A DNA stretch of 64,000 bases from Bacteroidota bacterium (GCA_029558535.1 JAKQEK010000328.1:1-64000); one strand, 5' to 3'; counted from the stretch's first letter, positions 1 through 9,850 are shown. The notes: generated by a model not told the origin, from the sequence alone. A program made the numbers and translations.

Positions 1-2
1 GC

Positions 3-113
3 AATAAGGTTGAATTTAACTCTTCTTTAATAATTGAAAATCAAATAAGTTGGAAGCAAAGACAAATTGTAAACCTTGAAAAACGACTTGAAAAACTAAA
101 AAATATTGCTTGA
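3..113 (+). CDS. C-terminal end of an unidentified protein (5' end outside window)
   Basis: An open frame enters from the left edge and stops at 111-113, giving about 36 residues rich in Lys, Glu, Asn and Leu. The end, with a heptad-like LEKRLEKLKNIA stretch, looks like a short amphipathic or coiled-coil tail. Nothing here identifies the family. The other two forward frames are closed near the edge, which supports this one as the real frame. Confidence 0.45.
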   Translation, partial: NKVEFNSSLIIENQISWKQRQIVNLEKRLEKLKNIA

Positions 114-120
114 AAATTAA

Positions 121-366
121 TTAGTTATATAATAGAAAAAAAGTCATTTCATTTTTACTAAATGACGACATATCCTGTCCGCTAAAACACGAAGGATGTA
201 TCTCGCTGAAGAGATGTTTTTCTGTTTCAATTTGACCGATATATTTTCTGACTTTCTTCTGACTTATTTGCTCCATCTTGATATCCTGCAGCATTAGTTG
301 TCCGAAAGTATGGATATTAAAAATTAAAAAAATAATTAATACTACCCACTTCAATCCTGTCTTCAT
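121..366 (-). CDS. Small secreted hypothetical protein, possibly a truncated gene
   Basis: This 81-aa protein starts MKTGLKWVV with a clear signal-peptide-like hydrophobic segment (residues 6-22), followed by a polar Lys/Gln-rich stretch. It converges with the partial gene at the left edge and diverges from the phosphoesterase at 509. No domain is recognised. The mature part is only about 58 residues and stops abruptly after a hydrophobic FFLLYN end, so it may be the surviving start of a longer secreted protein. Existence of the gene is moderately likely; function is unknown. Confidence 0.4.
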   Translation of the reverse strand: MKTGLKWVVLIIFLIFNIHTFGQLMLQDIKMEQISQKKVRKYIGQIETEKHLFSEIHPSCFSGQDMSSFSKNEMTFFLLYN

Positions 367-508
367 AAAAATTTACAATTAAAAATTTATCTTCATTGAT
401 AGATGTCTTTTGCCTTATTGAATACTTTCTTCTTCAAATTCGCAGCTAAAAGTATCGCAAATTTAAAACTATTTATAAAAAAATAGTATTTTTATAAAAA
501 TTTAAATA

Positions 509-3322
509 ATGAAATCAGTCAAATATTTAATTGCAATTATTTCAAACATTTTGTTTGGTGAATTTTTATTTGCACAGGCACCTCAAATAATTCCGGCAGA
601 ACATCCCGACATTGTAGGGTTATGGGAATTTAACAACGACTCAGAACTTACTGCCCCAACAATAGGAAATTCTCTTATTTTACATGGATCGCATACAACA
701 ATTGCAGGGCCAAGCGGCGAAGATGGTGCTGTATCAATCGGCTCGGGCAGTTATTACACATGTTATCATGATATTGCAGGTAATGGCGGCGGTTCGGAGG
801 TTAATGAGTATAGTCTTGTGTTTGATTTCAGAGTATCAGATATTTCGGAGTGGCATTGTTTTTATCAGGCAAACGCATCTAATTCTAATGATGGAGAACT
901 ATTTATTAATACTTCAGGACAAATCGGAAGAACAACCAACGGTCCCGGATATTCCAGTTATTCAGTAATTCCTGATGAATGGTATAGAATGGTTGTAGCT
1001 GTAGATTTGGGCAACTTCTACAGAGTTTATCTTGATGGAGCATTGATTTTAAACGGTGGTTCGCTTTCGGTTAATGGAGAATATAGTTTATACCCGATTA
1101 CTGCTGACAATCTGGTCCATTTTTTTGCTGATAACAGCGGCGAAGATGCACAAATAGATATCGCATTGGCAGCAATTTATAACAAAACTATTGATCAGGC
1201 AGAAGTTACTTCTCTTGGCGGATACGGGCATAACATAAATCCTATTCCTGTCGGCATACTACCATATTTGCAAACTCCTACGCCAACAAGTATTTACATA
1301 AGCTGGCATTCGGCATTGACCGGTTCAACAAGAGTTGATTATGGCACATCTGAGACTCTGGGCCAAACACAAACAGGCTCTTCGGAAGACATTAGCGGGA
1401 AAAAATGGCATACTGTAAAACTATCAGGACTAATGCCCGAAACTGTTTACTATTATAAATGCGTAAGCGAAACCCAAGAATCGGAAATATATAATTTTAA
1501 AACGCCTTCATCCGAGATTCTTGAGAACCAGCATTTAAGATTTCTTTTGTTGGGAGATAGCAGAACAGATATTGCAAGAACTACCCAAATTGCTTTTACA
1601 GCAAAAAACAAAGCTATTGAAATGTATGGGTCACCGATTTATGAAAATATTAATTTGATTGTCCATGTTGGGGATATTGTATCAAGTGGTGGCACTATAA
1701 GTCAATATGAAAACGAGTACTTTAATTGTTACGAATCACTTTCACGCAATTTGCCAATGATGGTTATTATTGGTAATCACGAAAATGAGTCCTCAAATTA
1801 TTATAATTACATGAAGTATGATGATTTTAGTGACTTTTCGTGGCCTCTTAGCGAAAAGTTTTACAGTTTTTATTATTTAAATCAACAGTTTATTTTTATT
1901 AATGGTAATGGAACATATTCGAACAGCATACAAACAAACTGGCTGGAAGATAGGTTAACTGAATCTGCCCAAAATCCTGATGTTGATATGGTATTTTGTT
2001 TTACTCACCAACCGGGACACAGCGAACTTTGGCCAGATGGAAATACTGACTATATTCAAAATGATGTTATTCCATTATTAAGGCAATATGATAAAGTTCA
2101 ACTTCTTGCGTATGGACATTCGCACAATTATGAAAGAGGAACAATAGAATCAACTGTTGAAAACTCAAACGGTGATTATTACATAATGCTTACTGGTGGA
2201 GCCGGTTCGGCACTTGACAGATGGGGAATGTATCCTAATCAGCAGGATTATGATGAAATTATGATAGCCCTTGATCATTATTTATATAATATTGTTGACA
2301 TTGATTTGCAAAACAAGAGTTTTGAATTGTTTACATATTCTTTGGGTAATACTGACAAACCTCTTGATAATGTATTGATAGATTATTATTACAGAAAGCT
2401 CGATCAGGAGCCTCCAATCAAACCAATTGCGTTGTCGCCGGTTGAAGAGACAGGCGTTTTGCCGCTATTGGTTGCTTCTGATTTTGAAGGTCAGGATAGC
2501 TTAATGAGTAGTAAATTTCAAATTACTGCAACCCCCGGCGATTATAATACACCTGTTTTCGAAAAAAGACAAGACTGGGTAAATATTTATGGTGATAGTG
2601 GTGCTCCTGATTATATTCCAACAGATTTAAACGAGGGTATAGATTTGAGAAGAATGCAGGTTACAACACCCCTCACAGATTGTAATCAATATGCTTGGCG
2701 TGTAAGGTACAGAGATTTTAATTTAAAATGGAGCGAATGGTCAGACGAACAACTATTTACAGTTAATGAGAACCTCACTGCTTATACTGATTTTGCTGCA
2801 GACATTACAGAAGGATACATACCTTTGACAATTTCATTTACCGACTTGTCATATCCTGCAGTTGATTCGTGGACTTGGGATTTTGATAATGATGGATTAG
2901 AGGATAGCTATGAACAAGATCCTGAATTTGTTTTTGAGCTTGCCGGTTTATACTCCGTAAAACTTACAACACCAAATGGTTTAGAAATAAAAGATCTTTA
3001 TATTAACGCTGAAGATACTACAGTGAAAATCATAGAAAACAAATCAAATGATATTTTAAGAATAAACCCGAACCCTTGCTATGGAAATACTAATATTGAA
3101 TTTTATGTAAAGGAATCCAATCATGTTAAACTTTCAATAGTAAATTCAAAGGGGCAAGTTGTTGCAATTCTTGTGGACGAAATTATGAATTCCGGAAAGC
3201 ACACCATTTCTTGGAATACAAAAACAAAAACAGGAGATATACTATCATCCGGTAATTATCTGGTTAAGTTTGAGTCCGGAAAATCAAATGAAATCAAGAA
3301 ACTGATCGTAATTGATAAATAA
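509..3322 (+). CDS. Secreted metallophosphoesterase with LamG-like, PKD and T9SS sorting domains
   Basis: A 937-aa T9SS cargo protein. After a signal peptide (1-22) comes a LamG/concanavalin-like region (about 30-230), a fibronectin-like domain of the kind preceding purple acid phosphatases (about 245-330), and a calcineurin-like phosphoesterase core. The core has a full metal-binding set: GDSRTD near 350, GDIV near 387, GNHE near 420, THQPGHSE near 500 and GHSHNYER near 535. A PKD domain (about 760-830, WTWDFDNDG) and a FlgD-like C-terminal sorting domain (about 850-937, NPNPCYGNT) follow. It probably hydrolyses phosphate esters outside the cell or on its surface; the substrate is unknown. 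A MORN protein follows after 6 nt, suggesting co-transcription. Confidence 0.88.
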   Translation: MKSVKYLIAIISNILFGEFLFAQAPQIIPAEHPDIVGLWEFNNDSELTAPTIGNSLILHGSHTTIAGPSGEDGAVSIGSGSYYTCYHDIAGNGGGSEVNEYSLVFDFRVSDISEWHCFYQANASNSNDGELFINTSGQIGRTTNGPGYSSYSVIPDEWYRMVVAVDLGNFYRVYLDGALILNGGSLSVNGEYSLYPITADNLVHFFADNSGEDAQIDIALAAIYNKTIDQAEVTSLGGYGHNINPIPVGILPYLQTPTPTSIYISWHSALTGSTRVDYGTSETLGQTQTGSSEDISGKKWHTVKLSGLMPETVYYYKCVSETQESEIYNFKTPSSEILENQHLRFLLLGDSRTDIARTTQIAFTAKNKAIEMYGSPIYENINLIVHVGDIVSSGGTISQYENEYFNCYESLSRNLPMMVIIGNHENESSNYYNYMKYDDFSDFSWPLSEKFYSFYYLNQQFIFINGNGTYSNSIQTNWLEDRLTESAQNPDVDMVFCFTHQPGHSELWPDGNTDYIQNDVIPLLRQYDKVQLLAYGHSHNYERGTIESTVENSNGDYYIMLTGGAGSALDRWGMYPNQQDYDEIMIALDHYLYNIVDIDLQNKSFELFTYSLGNTDKPLDNVLIDYYYRKLDQEPPIKPIALSPVEETGVLPLLVASDFEGQDSLMSSKFQITATPGDYNTPVFEKRQDWVNIYGDSGAPDYIPTDLNEGIDLRRMQVTTPLTDCNQYAWRVRYRDFNLKWSEWSDEQLFTVNENLTAYTDFAADITEGYIPLTISFTDLSYPAVDSWTWDFDNDGLEDSYEQDPEFVFELAGLYSVKLTTPNGLEIKDLYINAEDTTVKIIENKSNDILRINPNPCYGNTNIEFYVKESNHVKLSIVNSKGQVVAILVDEIMNSGKHTISWNTKTKTGDILSSGNYLVKFESGKSNEIKKLIVIDK

Positions 3323-3328
3323 AGTAAA

Positions 3329-4123
3329 ATGAAAGCAATTTTGTTTAGTATTGTATATTTGGTTTGCATAAATACGTATGCACTAAACATGGCTAAAGAT
3401 ACTTCAAAAACAATCATTACTCAGGACAAAAACGGCAATGTAGTTTCGATAATAACATATGATAAAGAAGACAATCTTCATGGTGAATTTTTAACATACT
3501 ACGAAAACAATAAACTTAAAGAAAAAGGAAATTATAAGGATAATCTAACCGATGGGAAATGGGAAAAATTTTATTCCAACGGCAAAAAGAAAAGTGTAGC
3601 TTTTTACAAAGAAGGTAAATTGGATAAAAAATATACCGGTTATTATGAAAATGGAAAAAAGAAATTTGTTGAAAAATATGACAACGGTAACAGAAAAGGT
3701 AAATGGGAATATTATTATGAGAATGGTAATTTACGCGAAGTTCAATTTTACGAAAACCATAAAAAAACCGGAACATGGTTATATTATTATGAATCAGGAG
3801 AGTTACAGGGAGAAATAACCTATGTACTGTCTAAAAAATCGGGATTATGGAAAGAATACTATAAATCAGGAAGTGTGAAACAAACTACCGATTTTAATGA
3901 AAACAACAAAGATGGGATGGAAATTTCATATTTTGAAAACAGTCAAGTCCACAGAAAAATACAGTATTTCGACAATTTAAAAAATGGAGAGTTTACAGAA
4001 TATTATCCATCCGGAGTTGTTGCGATTAAAGGTCAATATGCCGGCAATAAAAAAATAGGAAAATGGGAATACTTTGATGAAGAAGGACAACTAATTAAAG
4101 AAGAGAACACATTAAATAATTAA
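3329..4123 (+). CDS. MORN-variant (YwqK-like) repeat protein, exported
   Basis: This 264-aa protein has a short signal-like N-terminus (MKAILFSIVYLVCINTYA) and then about ten repeats of roughly 23 residues on the pattern YYENGxxKxxGxW, typical of MORN_2 / toxin-immunity-like YwqK repeats. The repeats fill the whole mature protein, and no catalytic domain is visible. Such repeats form elongated beta-sheet solenoids and are usually scaffold or binding modules. It lies 6 nt downstream of the secreted phosphoesterase and probably shares its transcript. Its role is unknown. Confidence 0.75.
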   Translation: MKAILFSIVYLVCINTYALNMAKDTSKTIITQDKNGNVVSIITYDKEDNLHGEFLTYYENNKLKEKGNYKDNLTDGKWEKFYSNGKKKSVAFYKEGKLDKKYTGYYENGKKKFVEKYDNGNRKGKWEYYYENGNLREVQFYENHKKTGTWLYYYESGELQGEITYVLSKKSGLWKEYYKSGSVKQTTDFNENNKDGMEISYFENSQVHRKIQYFDNLKNGEFTEYYPSGVVAIKGQYAGNKKIGKWEYFDEEGQLIKEENTLNN

Positions 4124-4196
4124 AAAATAGAAATTAGTTTAATTCAAAGCATTTAAAATAATTACCTCATCCTTTTTTCAGTCTTCTTAGATTTTA

Positions 4197-4204
4197 TATC
4201 TTTG
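4197..4204 (+). promoter_or_regulatory. Bacteroidota -7 element (TAnnTTTG) before the response regulator
   Basis: TATCTTTG followed by C, 21 nt before the ATG at 4225, matches the -7 consensus of the Bacteroidota primary sigma factor. Confidence 0.6.
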
Positions 4205-4224
4205 CAAAGTAAAAATTCAAAATC

Positions 4225-5385
4225 ATGGCAAAAATTCTCATAATTGACGACGAAAAAAGTATTCGTAATACTTTAAAAGACATTCTTACATTCGAGAGTC
4301 ATAATGTTGATCTTGCAGAAGACGGAAAAACCGGATTACAGCTTGCGTCTGAAAACACTTACGACATCATTTTTTGCGACATAAAAATGCCTCAGATGGA
4401 TGGGATTGAAGTTCTTGAGAGTTTACATGAGACTTCTCCTGAAATTCCTGTTGTTATGATTTCAGGTCACGGAAATATTGAAACGGCAGTTGAGGCAATC
4501 AAAAAAGGCGCTTTTGATTTTATTCAAAAGCCTCTCGATCTAAACAGAATAATGGTTACTCTCAAAAATGCACTCGAGAAATCAAATTTGATAGTTGAGA
4601 CAAAAACTCTCAAGAAAAAAGTCAATATGAGATATCAGATGATAGGTGAATCGGCAGCAATAAAAAAGGTGAAAGATATGATTGAAAGGGTTGCTCCGAC
4701 TGATGCAAGAGTTTTGATTACCGGTGAAAACGGAACAGGAAAAGAGGTTGTTGCAAGATGGCTGCACGATAAAAGCAACAGGGCACAAGCACCGTTTATC
4801 GAAGTTAACTGTGCTGCAATACCATCTGAATTAATAGAATCCGAATTGTTTGGACACGAAAAAGGGGCTTTTACTTCGGCAATCAAACAACGCAAAGGCA
4901 AGTTCGAACAGGCAGACGGAGGCACGATTTTTCTTGACGAAATTGGTGATATGAGCCTCTCTGCACAGGCAAAAGTTTTGAGAGCATTACAGGAAAATAA
5001 AATTACAAGAGTTGGAAGCGACAAAGACATTGATGTAAATGTTAGGGTTATTGCAGCAACAAATAAAAATATTGCTTCTGAGATTGAGAAAAACAATTTC
5101 CGAGAAGATCTTTATCACCGTTTGAGTGTAATTCTCATTCACGTACCGTCCTTGAACAATCGTAAAGAGGATATCCCCTTACTGGCTGAACACTTTGTGG
5201 CGATATCATGCGAAGAACAAGGCGTGCCTGTTAAGAAAGTTTCAACCGGAGCAATAGAAGAATTAAAAAAAATAAATTGGACAGGCAATATAAGAGAATT
5301 CAGAAATGTTATAGAAAGATTAGTTATTCTCTGTGGTTCGGAAATTATGGCAGAAGATGTCATTTCTTATGCAAGACCATTATAA
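4225..5385 (+). CDS. Sigma-54-type response regulator (NtrC family) lacking a DNA-binding domain
   Basis: A 386-aa protein with an N-terminal receiver domain (1-120): acidic pair D8/D9, phospho-acceptor D52 in FCDIKMP, conserved Lys in IQKPLD. A sigma-54 AAA+ domain follows (about 138-370) with Walker A GENGTGKE near 166 and Walker B IFLDEIGD. The loop that contacts sigma-54 reads GAFTSA rather than GAFTGA. The protein ends just after the AAA+ domain at ISYARPL and has no Fis-type helix-turn-helix, so NtrC relatives of about 450 aa are longer. It may act without specific DNA binding. No partner histidine kinase is in the window. The DUF4956-VTC-CotH cluster follows but has its own promoter. 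Confidence 0.85.
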   Translation: MAKILIIDDEKSIRNTLKDILTFESHNVDLAEDGKTGLQLASENTYDIIFCDIKMPQMDGIEVLESLHETSPEIPVVMISGHGNIETAVEAIKKGAFDFIQKPLDLNRIMVTLKNALEKSNLIVETKTLKKKVNMRYQMIGESAAIKKVKDMIERVAPTDARVLITGENGTGKEVVARWLHDKSNRAQAPFIEVNCAAIPSELIESELFGHEKGAFTSAIKQRKGKFEQADGGTIFLDEIGDMSLSAQAKVLRALQENKITRVGSDKDIDVNVRVIAATNKNIASEIEKNNFREDLYHRLSVILIHVPSLNNRKEDIPLLAEHFVAISCEEQGVPVKKVSTGAIEELKKINWTGNIREFRNVIERLVILCGSEIMAEDVISYARPL

Positions 5386-5438
5386 ATATATAAAAGAATA
5401 TTTACACGACTGAAATTTCTTTTTTATAAACAAATAAA

Positions 5439-5446
5439 TACTTTTG
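5439..5446 (+). promoter_or_regulatory. Bacteroidota -7 element before the DUF4956 gene
   Basis: TACTTTTG lies about 20 nt before the ATG at 5466 in an AT-rich spacer; it probably drives the three-gene DUF4956-VTC-CotH cluster. Confidence 0.5.
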
Positions 5447-5465
5447 TGCAATAAAATAATGAATT

Positions 5466-6137
5466 ATGAATAATTACGAAAAAATTCTCCAGTATTTTAA
5501 TTTCGAACCCCAGGAAATTGATATTAATTTATTTCTACTAAATGCAGCAATGACAATTGTTATGGCAATAATTCTTGAATTGACTTATCGCCGTTGTGCA
5601 AATACATTGTCTAATAAAAGCCAGTTTGCATACAATTTTGTAATGTTATCATTAATAACAATGTTAATTATTACATTGGTCGGAAGTTCGGTAGCCTTGT
5701 CTCTAGGTCTTGTTGGTGCATTGTCTATTGTCAGATATCGTGCAGCTATAAAAGAGCCGGAAGAATTAACATATCTGTTTCTTGCTATTGCAATTGGTCT
5801 GGGTATGGGAGCAAATCAACCAGTGGTTACAATTATCTCATTTCTGGTGCTTATAGCTGTTATATGGATCAGATATTTTATAAAACCATCTAATAAGCTT
5901 AATGCTTTTAATCTTGTAATAAATATACATAACCCTAAAGAGGGCGACATGGAAAAAATTGTAGGCATTATAAGTCTTAGGTTTAACCGTCCTGCACTTA
6001 GGAGGTTTGACCAAAGTAAGGATGTAATAGACTTGGCTTTCAGGGTAAGGGTAAAAAATATGGATATGCTCACCGAATGTAAAAACGAGATTCTTAAAAT
6101 CGAAAATACGACTGTGTCATTTGTTGATATCAGATAA
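5466..6137 (+). CDS. DUF4956 family inner-membrane protein
   Basis: A 223-aa protein with about four membrane helices (roughly residues 20-42, 58-80, 84-112, 118-140) and a soluble C-terminal domain of about 80 residues. The central GALSIVRYRAAIKEPEEL segment is characteristic of DUF4956 proteins. The stop overlaps the next ATG (TAATG at 6135-6139), implying translational coupling with the VTC-domain gene. This gene trio is known to recur in bacteria, so the membrane protein probably works with the polyphosphate-polymerase-like and CotH proteins. Its biochemical role is not established. Confidence 0.82.
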   Translation: MNNYEKILQYFNFEPQEIDINLFLLNAAMTIVMAIILELTYRRCANTLSNKSQFAYNFVMLSLITMLIITLVGSSVALSLGLVGALSIVRYRAAIKEPEELTYLFLAIAIGLGMGANQPVVTIISFLVLIAVIWIRYFIKPSNKLNAFNLVINIHNPKEGDMEKIVGIISLRFNRPALRRFDQSKDVIDLAFRVRVKNMDMLTECKNEILKIENTTVSFVDIR

Positions 6138-6850
6138 TGGAAAAAATTGAAATAAAAGAATACAAAAAACTCGAAAACTACAGATATGAACGAAAATTCA
6201 GACCGGAATCTTTAAGTGTTCGTCAGATCGAAAACATCGTTTTAGGCTCTGCTGCTTTTTTTCGCAAGATTTACCATCCAAGATATGTAAACAATATCTA
6301 TCTTGACTCTCCAGAATTAGACTGCTTATATGATAATTTGATAGGTAAGTCAGACAGAAAAAAATATAGAATAAGATGGTATGGCAATATTAAGGGATTA
6401 GTTTCGAGTGCCATTTTTGAGGTTAAAATCAAAACTGCTTATCGTGGCACTAAGCTTTCATTCTTTTTACCCGATTTTGAGATAACTGAAAACTTTACCA
6501 CTGCTGAATGTTTTAAAATACTTAAAAATGCTAATATCCCATTAGAAATATTAGATGATATAGCCGGAATGGAAATGAAATTGCTTAATTCTTACAAAAG
6601 AACATATTTCAGAGATGTTACAGGGAATTATCGATTAACGATAGATGATGATATTAAGTATTTCAATTTGAAAGATAATTTTAACCTTTTTAAAAAATGC
6701 GTTAGCGATAGAGAAAATGTAGTTGAAATAAAATATGACGAGGAATACAACGAATATGCTCCTAATATAATTAACACTCTACCCTTTCGCATGACTCGTA
6801 ACTCAAAATATATCGAAGGTATGGTTAAATTTTATGAAGTTTCATTATAA
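6137..6850 (+). CDS. VTC-domain protein (polyphosphate polymerase-like)
   Basis: A 237-aa protein matching the VTC / triphosphate-tunnel-type fold: N-terminal YRYERKFRP, then IYLDSPELDCLYDN, basic KKYRIRWYG, FEVKIK, and a late VEIKYDEEYNEY strand. In yeast Vtc4 the corresponding domain makes polyphosphate from ATP inside a basic tunnel; alternating Lys/Arg and acidic strands of this sort are visible. It is translationally coupled to the DUF4956 gene and sits 27 nt before CotH. A polyphosphate or nucleotide-handling role is inferred from family, not shown. Confidence 0.82.
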   Translation: MEKIEIKEYKKLENYRYERKFRPESLSVRQIENIVLGSAAFFRKIYHPRYVNNIYLDSPELDCLYDNLIGKSDRKKYRIRWYGNIKGLVSSAIFEVKIKTAYRGTKLSFFLPDFEITENFTTAECFKILKNANIPLEILDDIAGMEMKLLNSYKRTYFRDVTGNYRLTIDDDIKYFNLKDNFNLFKKCVSDRENVVEIKYDEEYNEYAPNIINTLPFRMTRNSKYIEGMVKFYEVSL

Positions 6851-6877
6851 TATTAAATTTAAGGGAAACATAAATAA

Positions 6878-9832
6878 ATGCGTAAAAAAGAGATACTAAT
6901 TATTATAATTTCATTACTAGTCTTAGCAGGCTTGTATTGGGCATATACTTCTATTATCAAGAAAAATGAAGAAATTCAAAAGTTCAGTCTGTTTTGCGAT
7001 TTTGAGACTCAAAATGATAGTGCGTATTTTATTACAGATAATAAAAACTATCTCATAGGTCCCGGAATGCTATCAAATGAAATTTTCTATGACGGCAAAC
7101 AATCTCTTCATATTCCACCATGGGAAGTATATCACGGTCTTATAATTCTTGACAATTTACAGCCAAACGCAAATGTTATTATAAGCTTTAAAAGATATAA
7201 CAGCTCTAAAGCCGGCATTGTCGCTCAGGGAGTTAATCCTGCTAGTTTCTATTTTATCAGCAACGAAGCAGCACATGTATATGAAAACGGTTGGGAAGAT
7301 GTATATCTTAATTTTACATGTGGAAGGGACTTTAAGGACACCCTAAACATTTATATTTTTAATACTGAAAAAAAAGACACCTATATAGACAATTTAAGTA
7401 TAACTGTTTCGAATAAAGTATTTTACCCCAAATATGGCAATGAAGAACCATTGCTTATTTATATTGAAGACAAAGAATTTGCAACTATTATAAATAAAAG
7501 AGACGAAGCTCTTGACAAAGGGGTTTTAATAACAGAAGATGATTCATGGGTTAATGCTGTGGTTTATGGTGAGGGCAGAATGATGAGGGCTGAAGTTCGA
7601 TTGAAAGGAGACTGGCTCGATCACTTAAGAGGCGAAAAATGGTCTTTTAGAATTAAACTAAAGGATGACTCATGGAGAGGGATGAGAGTTTTTTCGATTC
7701 AACATCCCAATGTAAGAGGGTTTCTTAATGAATGGCTCCTCCATAAAATCTGTAAAGAAGTTGACATACTAACGACCAGATATGGATTTGTTCCGGTATA
7801 TTTAAACGGAAATTCTATTGGCTTATATGCCTATGAAGAGCATTTTCAAAAAGAAATGATTGAATCCTCGAATCGAAGAGAAGGTCAAATTATAAAATAT
7901 TCAGAGGTTGACTTTTGGAATTTAATGTATAGAAACATCCCCAATAGGTTTGTATATTTAACTAGCGTAATAGAACCTTTCGGCGCAGATAAAATCCTTG
8001 AAGATTCGTTGAAATACAAACAATTCCTAATTGCAGCAAATTTGCTGGATATGTATAGAAATATGTCAGCTAAAGCTTCTGATATTTTTGATGTAAAAAA
8101 GATGGCAAAATTTATTGCCTTGGTTAATTCATATAACACTTTTCATGCTTTAGAATGGCACAATGTAAGATATTATTATAATCCCGTTTTGTGCCGCATA
8201 GAGCCAATTGCTTTTGATATGTTTTCAGGAATGCATGCTTATAATGTCCCAAATCCAATCTCGATTATGTTGGAGGAAGATTCAGAATATAAAGTTTCTT
8301 ACTGCATTAATTACCTAAAAACAGATTCTATATTTGAAAAAGAATATTTTAAGTATCTTGAAATATTTACAAATGAATTGAGCTATAAGTTTTTCAGAAA
8401 AAAATTTAATAAACAATATACTTATCTGGATAGCATAAACAGATTAGAGTTTATACCATACTATTTTGACACAGTACAGTTTAGTCAAGTTCCATTAAAA
8501 ATTAAATTTTATTTGCCAATATTTTTAGATTCGTTGAATGATGTTAATTACCGTAACAGATATAATGCATTAAAAGACAAACCTCTATATGTAAAAGAAA
8601 TGTACGAACCACTTAAATATGCAGATAAATATTTAAAAGCTTATAAACAGTCGGCAAAAACTATATTGTTTAAGTGTTTCCTGCAATTTGATGTAGATAT
8701 TGTTGGACTTGGCGATGATAAATCTATAAAAAGCGAAACATTAAAAACGATAAAGAATAAAGATTCGGGTATTGTTAGTATTACGGAGATAAATTTTGAA
8801 AATGATTTAAATCAATTTTCACATGTTTATTTTAAAGTGCAGGGTCAGGATTCGGTTTTTAAGACAAATATAGTTCAATGGCCTGCCCCGACAACATATA
8901 ATCCTCGTAACGACATTGCTTCAAAAGCGACAGATATATCAAAATATACAAATATTGAAACGCGAGAAATTAGATTTTCGGGAAATCTTACTTTTGATAA
9001 TCATATCTATATTAAGGAGGGTTATACAGTAATTTTTGATGCCGGAACAAATATGAATATTACTAATAATGCTGCGTTTATTTCTAATTCTACAATTTTA
9101 ATTAAAGGGACAAAAGATAAACCGGTCAAAATTTATTCATCAGACAAATCGGCAAATGGATTCACCGTTTTACAAGCTGAAGATTTGTCGGTTTGTAATT
9201 ATGTAACCTTTGACAACCTAAACACGCTTAATTATAATGGCTGGACTCTTACAGGAGCGGTAACATTTTACGAATCCGATGTAAAATTCCTAAATTGTAC
9301 TTTTAGCAATAATCATTGTGAAGATATGCTTAATACTATCCGTTGTGACTTCCTTGTTAAAGATTGTCTAATTAAAAACACCTTTGGCGACTCGCACGAC
9401 TCGGATTTTTGCACCGGGACTCTTGACAATTGTACATTTATCAACAACGGAAATGACGCCATAGATTTTTCGACCAGTGATGTAATTATAAAGAATTGTA
9501 AAATTAATGGAGCCGGCGATAAAGGAATAAGCGTTGGAGAAAACACCAAAGCAATCATTAATAACGTAATTATTGATAATGTTAATATTGGAATTGCATC
9601 AAAAGATCTTTCTCATGCGGAAGTAAATAACTTAAAAATCAATAATGCCACTTACGGATTTTTGCTATTACAAAAAAAACCTGAGTTTGGACCGGCTACA
9701 ATAACAGCAAAAAATTGTGAGTTAAAAGATGTTTGGACAGAATCTCTTATTGAACAGAATTCGATATTAGTTTTAAACGGAACAAGTTTTAAGGGTAAAA
9801 AGCCCAAACTGAAAGCACTGTTTTACGAGTAG
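6878..9832 (+). CDS. CotH-type kinase protein with C-terminal right-handed beta-helix
   Basis: A 984-aa protein with an N-terminal membrane anchor (residues 5-24) and a beta-sandwich-like region to about 200. A CotH-like region follows at about 190-480, with AEVRLKGDWLDHLRG, EEHFQKEMIESSNRREG and AFDMFSGMH. The last 290 residues (about 690-975) are Asn-rich short repeats (NCTF, DCLIKN, NCTFINNGNDAIDF, NCKINGAG) typical of a parallel beta-helix. CotH proteins of Bacillus are atypical protein kinases; activity here is inferred. It closes the DUF4956-VTC-CotH cluster and probably faces the periplasm or surface. Confidence 0.8.
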   Translation: MRKKEILIIIISLLVLAGLYWAYTSIIKKNEEIQKFSLFCDFETQNDSAYFITDNKNYLIGPGMLSNEIFYDGKQSLHIPPWEVYHGLIILDNLQPNANVIISFKRYNSSKAGIVAQGVNPASFYFISNEAAHVYENGWEDVYLNFTCGRDFKDTLNIYIFNTEKKDTYIDNLSITVSNKVFYPKYGNEEPLLIYIEDKEFATIINKRDEALDKGVLITEDDSWVNAVVYGEGRMMRAEVRLKGDWLDHLRGEKWSFRIKLKDDSWRGMRVFSIQHPNVRGFLNEWLLHKICKEVDILTTRYGFVPVYLNGNSIGLYAYEEHFQKEMIESSNRREGQIIKYSEVDFWNLMYRNIPNRFVYLTSVIEPFGADKILEDSLKYKQFLIAANLLDMYRNMSAKASDIFDVKKMAKFIALVNSYNTFHALEWHNVRYYYNPVLCRIEPIAFDMFSGMHAYNVPNPISIMLEEDSEYKVSYCINYLKTDSIFEKEYFKYLEIFTNELSYKFFRKKFNKQYTYLDSINRLEFIPYYFDTVQFSQVPLKIKFYLPIFLDSLNDVNYRNRYNALKDKPLYVKEMYEPLKYADKYLKAYKQSAKTILFKCFLQFDVDIVGLGDDKSIKSETLKTIKNKDSGIVSITEINFENDLNQFSHVYFKVQGQDSVFKTNIVQWPAPTTYNPRNDIASKATDISKYTNIETREIRFSGNLTFDNHIYIKEGYTVIFDAGTNMNITNNAAFISNSTILIKGTKDKPVKIYSSDKSANGFTVLQAEDLSVCNYVTFDNLNTLNYNGWTLTGAVTFYESDVKFLNCTFSNNHCEDMLNTIRCDFLVKDCLIKNTFGDSHDSDFCTGTLDNCTFINNGNDAIDFSTSDVIIKNCKINGAGDKGISVGENTKAIINNVIIDNVNIGIASKDLSHAEVNNLKINNATYGFLLLQKKPEFGPATITAKNCELKDVWTESLIEQNSILVLNGTSFKGKKPKLKALFYE

Positions 9833-9850
9833 GTGATTATTATTCTTTTT

